Positions 60,843-64,000 of a stretch of DNA of 64,000 nt are shown one piece after another (positions within the stretch are counted from its first letter, which is position 1; every line of letters starts with the position of its first letter). Source of the stretch: Hyphomicrobiales bacterium (GTDB lineage: Bacteria > Pseudomonadota > Alphaproteobacteria > Rhizobiales > Rhizobiaceae); the NCBI GenBank assembly GCA_900466945.1, contig UBNV01000001.1, positions 372,001-436,000 of the forward strand. Direction: 5' to 3'. Under the pieces are notes generated by a model that was not told the origin of the DNA, ran no database searches, and was given only the letters and a program-made list of their open reading frames with translations. Made by a program: the position numbers and the translations under genes.

Positions 60843-61493
60843 TCAGGGCGTCCAGGTCAGAAAATTGGCGATGAGCTTCAAACCGAGTGCCTGGCTCTTC
60901 TCGGGATGGAATTGCGCACCCACCATGTTGTCGCGCCCGACAAAGGCCGTCATCGCGCCACCGTAATCGGTCGTCGCGATCACGTCCTCGGGCTTGCGCG
61001 CAGCGAGGTGATAGGAATGCACGAAATAGGCGTGCAGCCCGTCCGGTCCCGTCGGAATGCCGTCGAACAACGGATGCGGCCGGTTGAGCGTCAGCGTATT
61101 CCAGCCGATCTGCGGGATCTTGAGGGACAGATCGGAGGGCGTCATTTCGACCACATCCCCTTCGATCCAGCCGAAGCCGTCGGTCACGGTCTTCTCCAGC
61201 CCACGCGATGACATGAGCTGCATACCGACGCAAATACCGAAGAAGGGACGGCCCTTCGTCTCAACAACCTCTGTTATCGCATCATGCATGCCGGGGACCG
61301 CATCGAGTCCCTTACGGCAGTCGGCATAGGCACCAACACCCGGAAGCACGATCCGGTCGGCGGTGGCGACCCGGTCCGCCTTGTCGGTGAGCTCTATCTC
61401 GGCGTTAAGGCCGGCCTCGCGGGCGGCCCGTTCGAATGCCTTGGTGGCCGAGCGCAAATTGCCCGAGCCGTAGTCGATGATAGCTACACGCAT
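60843..61493 (-). CDS. hisH: Imidazole glycerol phosphate synthase glutaminase subunit HisH
   Basis: HisH releases ammonia from glutamine for HisF. The 216-residue class I amidotransferase has the nucleophile C88 in [12 protein letters not shown], and H196 and E198 in [18 protein letters not shown] near the start is the HisH signature. It lies 86 bp downstream of hisB; that gap contains a hairpin at 61518-61540. Confidence 0.96.
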   Translation of the reverse strand: MRVAIIDYGSGNLRSATKAFERAAREAGLNAEIELTDKADRVATADRIVLPGVGAYADCRKGLDAVPGMHDAITEVVETKGRPFFGICVGMQLMSSRGLEKTVTDGFGWIEGDVVEMTPSDLSLKIPQIGWNTLTLNRPHPLFDGIPTGPDGLHAYFVHSYHLAARKPEDVIATTDYGGAMTAFVGRDNMVGAQFHPEKSQALGLKLIANFLTWTP

Positions 61494-61517
61494 GTTGTCC
61501 AGTCCTTTCTGCTCTAC

Positions 61518-61540
61518 GGTTCGGCTTCAACGTCCGAACC
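61518..61540 (-). other. Hairpin in the hisB-hisH gap
   Basis: GGTTCGG and CCGAACC (7-bp perfect stem) flank CTTCAACGT, 25 bases upstream of the hisH start. There is no T-run, so it is not a terminator. It may stabilise or set translation of the downstream mRNA. Confidence 0.35.
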
Positions 61541-61579
61541 GGAGCAAGGTGGCAGTTTCCCCCGTGGGGGAGATGCCCC

Positions 61580-62176
61580 TTAAACCAGGGTGCCCTTGGT
61601 GGAGGGGATACGGTTTGCCTGCCGCGGATCGACTTCGGTTGCCGTGCGAAGCGCGCGCGCGACCGCCTTGAAGCAGGTCTCGGCGATATGATGGTTGTTC
61701 GCGCCGTAATGGTTCAGCACATGCAGCGTGATCCCGGCGTTCTGGGCGAGAGCCTGGAAGAACTCGCGCACCAGTTCGGTGTCGAAGGTACCGATCTTCG
61801 GCGCGCTGAAATTGACGTTCCAGACCAGGAACGGACGGCCGGAGACGTCTATGGCCGCCTTCGTCATCGTCTCGTCCATGGCGAGGTCGATCGACGCATA
61901 GCGCGTGATGCCCTTGCGGTCGCCGAGCGCCTTGGAAATTGCCTGGCCGAGCGCAATACCTGTGTCCTCGACGGTATGGTGATCGTCGATATGCAGGTCG
62001 CCTTTCACATCGATGTCCATGTCGATCAGCGAGTGCCTGCAGAGCTGGTCGAGCATATGGTCGAAGAAGCCCACGCCCGTCGAAATCTTGCCCGTGCCGA
62101 TGCCGTCGATATGGACGGAAACCGAGACCGAGGTTTCGTTGGTCTTGCGGGAAACTTCGCCTTTACGCTCTGCCAT
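61580..62176 (-). CDS. hisB: Imidazoleglycerol-phosphate dehydratase
   Basis: HisB dehydrates imidazole glycerol phosphate. The 198-residue single-domain enzyme has [32 protein letters not shown] and [17 protein letters not shown], the paired histidine-rich manganese sites. It lacks the N-terminal phosphatase domain of E. coli HisB. The start at 62176 ([12 protein letters not shown]) has GGAG upstream. It heads hisB-hisH-hisA-hisF-hisE-coaA and is divergent from hslV. Confidence 0.96.
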   Translation of the reverse strand: MAERKGEVSRKTNETSVSVSVHIDGIGTGKISTGVGFFDHMLDQLCRHSLIDMDIDVKGDLHIDDHHTVEDTGIALGQAISKALGDRKGITRYASIDLAMDETMTKAAIDVSGRPFLVWNVNFSAPKIGTFDTELVREFFQALAQNAGITLHVLNHYGANNHHIAETCFKAVARALRTATEVDPRQANRIPSTKGTLV

Positions 62177-62375
62177 TTGGCTGCTCCATGAGGATCTCGG
62201 CCCTCCCATAACAGCAGGGCGGTGAAATATCCAGAAGTTACATTGCGCTGCCGCAGGGCGGCGCTGGAGCTTTTGCCGCAGATTGCAATCGTTGAAAGCC
62301 CACTTACATAGGAACCGACAAACCGGGCCTGACAGCCCGCTCCACAAGGCCCGCAAGTCGGGTGACAGGTGACTG

Positions 62376-62903
62376 ATGACAACGATTATTACCGTACGCA
62401 AGGACGGCAAGGTGGTGATGGCCGGTGACGGACAGGTCAGCCTTGGCCAGACCGTGATGAAGGGCAATGCCCGTAAGGTCCGCCGGATCGGCAAGGGCGG
62501 CGACGTGATCGCAGGCTTCGCCGGCGCGACCGCCGATGCCTTCACCCTGCTCGATCGTCTCGAAAAGAAACTCGAGCAATATCCCGGCCAGCTGATGCGT
62601 GCCGCCGTCGAGCTCGCCAAGGACTGGCGCACCGACAAGTATCTGCGCAATCTCGAAGCCATGATGCTGGTGGCCGACAAGTCGATCACGCTCGCGATCA
62701 CCGGCAATGGTGACGTGTTGGAGCCTGAGCACGGCACGATCGCGATCGGCTCTGGCGGCAACTTCGCTTATGCGGCTGCGCGCGCACTCATGGACACCGA
62801 TCGCTCGGCAGAGGACATCGCCAGGCGCGCTTTGACGATCGCCGGCGAGATCTGCGTCTACACCAACAACAACATGGTGGTCGAAACCCTCGACGCCAAC
62901 TGA
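62376..62903 (+). CDS. hslV: ATP-dependent protease subunit HslV (ClpQ)
   Basis: HslV is the proteasome-like peptidase of the HslUV protease, degrading misfolded and regulatory proteins. The 175-residue product begins [24 protein letters not shown]; after Met removal T2 is the nucleophile, with K33-like [12 protein letters not shown] next to it. [16 protein letters not shown] and TGNGDVLEP are conserved. It is followed by hslU 69 bp downstream. Confidence 0.97.
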   Translation: MTTIITVRKDGKVVMAGDGQVSLGQTVMKGNARKVRRIGKGGDVIAGFAGATADAFTLLDRLEKKLEQYPGQLMRAAVELAKDWRTDKYLRNLEAMMLVADKSITLAITGNGDVLEPEHGTIAIGSGGNFAYAAARALMDTDRSAEDIARRALTIAGEICVYTNNNMVVETLDAN

Positions 62904-62972
62904 CGGCTGCCGAACACGTCCCCCCGCAAGCGACGATGCGCGGTTCCACGGCATCGTGAGGAGCAACTCGAA

Positions 62973-64000
62973 ATGACCAATTTTTCTCCGCGCGAGATCG
63001 TCTCCGAGCTCGACCGCCATATCATCGGCCAGCATGACGCGAAGCGCGCCGTGGCAATCGCACTGCGCAACCGCTGGCGCCGGCAGCAGCTCTCGGAAGA
63101 CCTTCGCGACGAGGTTATGCCGAAGAACATCCTGATGATCGGACCGACCGGTGTCGGCAAGACAGAAATCTCCCGCCGTCTGGCCAAGCTTGCTGGGGCA
63201 CCCTTCATCAAGGTCGAGGCCACCAAGTTCACCGAGGTCGGATATGTCGGCCGTGACGTCGAACAGATCATTCGCGACCTCGTTGAAATCGGCATCGCCC
63301 TCATCCGCGACAAGAAGCGTCTGGAAGTGCAGGCCAAGGCCCACCAGCTGGCCGAAGAGCGCGTGCTCGATGCGCTGGTGGGAGCCACGGCATCGCCCGC
63401 GACCCGCGACAGCTTCCGCAAGAAGCTGCGCAACGGCGAGCTCGACGACAAGGAGATCGATATTGAAGTGGCCGACAGCGGCTCCGGCGCGCCCGGTTTC
63501 GAAGTTCCGGGCATGCCCGGTGCCAATATCGGCATCCTCAACCTGTCGGAAATGTTCGGCAAGGCCATGGGCAACCGCACGAAGAAGGTCCGCACCACCG
63601 TCAAGGCCTCCTATGGCGATCTGATCCGTGACGAGTCGGACAAGCTGATCGACAACGAAGTCATCCAGCGCGAAGCACTCCGCTCCGTCGAAAATGATGG
63701 CATCGTCTTCCTCGACGAAATCGACAAGATCGCCGCGCGCGAAGGCGCGATGGGCGCCGGCGTATCGCGTGAAGGCGTGCAGCGTGACCTACTGCCGCTC
63801 GTTGAGGGCACGACCGTCGCCACCAAGTATGGGCCGGTGAAGACCGACCACATTCTGTTTATCGCATCGGGAGCGTTCCACGTCTCCAAGCCCTCGGACC
63901 TTCTGCCGGAACTCCAGGGCCGTCTGCCGATCCGGGTCGAGCTGAAGCCGCTGACGAAGGAAGACTTCCGTCGCATCTTGACGGAGACCGAAGCGAGCTT
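62973..64000 (+). CDS. hslU: HslUV protease ATPase subunit HslU, N-terminal part (cut by window edge)
   Basis: HslU is the AAA+ unfoldase that feeds HslV. The first 342 of about 435 residues are visible. It starts [20 protein letters not shown], has Walker [10 protein letters not shown] and Walker [12 protein letters not shown], the pore motif [10 protein letters not shown], and the I-domain insertion between about 110 and 230. A GAGGAG ribosome-binding site precedes the ATG. The window ends inside the AAA+ domain's C-terminal half. Confidence 0.97.
   Translation, partial: MTNFSPREIVSELDRHIIGQHDAKRAVAIALRNRWRRQQLSEDLRDEVMPKNILMIGPTGVGKTEISRRLAKLAGAPFIKVEATKFTEVGYVGRDVEQIIRDLVEIGIALIRDKKRLEVQAKAHQLAEERVLDALVGATASPATRDSFRKKLRNGELDDKEIDIEVADSGSGAPGFEVPGMPGANIGILNLSEMFGKAMGNRTKKVRTTVKASYGDLIRDESDKLIDNEVIQREALRSVENDGIVFLDEIDKIAAREGAMGAGVSREGVQRDLLPLVEGTTVATKYGPVKTDHILFIASGAFHVSKPSDLLPELQGRLPIRVELKPLTKEDFRRILTETEAS

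Noticed and set aside
60826..61233. N-terminal extension of hisA into hisH
   Set aside because: The extra residues have no HisA features; [12 protein letters not shown] at 60825 is the real start.
62177..62375. Heat-shock sigma-32 promoter upstream of hslV
   Set aside because: TTGAAA is present near 62293, but no -10 element at a suitable distance.

Overview
This window is a conserved, chromosomal, origin-proximal block from an alphaproteobacterium, almost certainly a member of the Rhizobiaceae (Rhizobium/Agrobacterium/Sinorhizobium group). The evidence is the ChvG/ChvI two-component system next to hprK-manX-ptsH and pckA, a DivL-type kinase with tyrosine at the phospho-acceptor position, the TsaE-AmgK fusion beside MurU, intracellular PHB depolymerase, TrcR (DUF1013), a short alphaproteobacterial HprK, and parAB in the rho-mnmE-mnmG-rsmG operon. 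The genus cannot be fixed by eye. I see no insertion sequence, prophage, CRISPR array, tRNA or rRNA; coding density is very high and composition looks uniform.

Layout. 1-4.7 kb: acsA (cut by the left edge), trcR, prpE and a YggS-type PLP protein. 4.9-9.1 kb: leuS-lptE-holA on the plus strand, meeting parB tail to tail with no spacer. 9.1-17.8 kb: a minus-strand run hemE-hemJ, rho-mnmE-mnmG-rsmG-parA-parB. 17.78-18.18 kb: a 404-bp gap between hemE and ppsR with a perfect DnaA box, which I interpret as the chromosomal replication origin. 18.2-28.4 kb: ppsR, maf-aroE-coaE-dnaQ on the plus strand, secB and fxsA on the minus strand, then tim44-mltA-smr-xre and gyrB. Transcription diverges from the hemE/ppsR gap on both sides, co-directional with the inferred forks. 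Four near-consensus parS sites lie at 11.4, 13.4, 19.6 and 28.5 kb.

28.5-37.2 kb: nitroreductase, phaZ with a PhaR-like operator, a DUF2852 protein, a YgjP-type metallohydrolase, and the trpF-trpB-trpA-accD-folC run. 37.3-49.2 kb: a tightly packed minus-strand unit divL, tsaE-amgK, murU, addB, addA, trxA, joining cell-cycle signalling, tRNA modification, peptidoglycan recycling and double-strand-break repair. 49.4-54.8 kb: ahcY with an upstream palindromic operator, then chvI-chvG-hprK-manX-ptsH. 55.2-57.9 kb: pckA, arfB, alkB. 58-62.2 kb: hisB-hisH-hisA-hisF-hisE-coaA on the minus strand. 62.4-64 kb: hslV and hslU (cut by the right edge).

Most genes are housekeeping and functions are assigned by recognising family motifs in the translations. 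The most useful observations are the candidate oriC, the polar parS set (three of four carry an embedded GANTC methylation site and two are read through as coding sequence), the DivL tyrosine, and several candidate operators. I did not find a convincing undescribed system.
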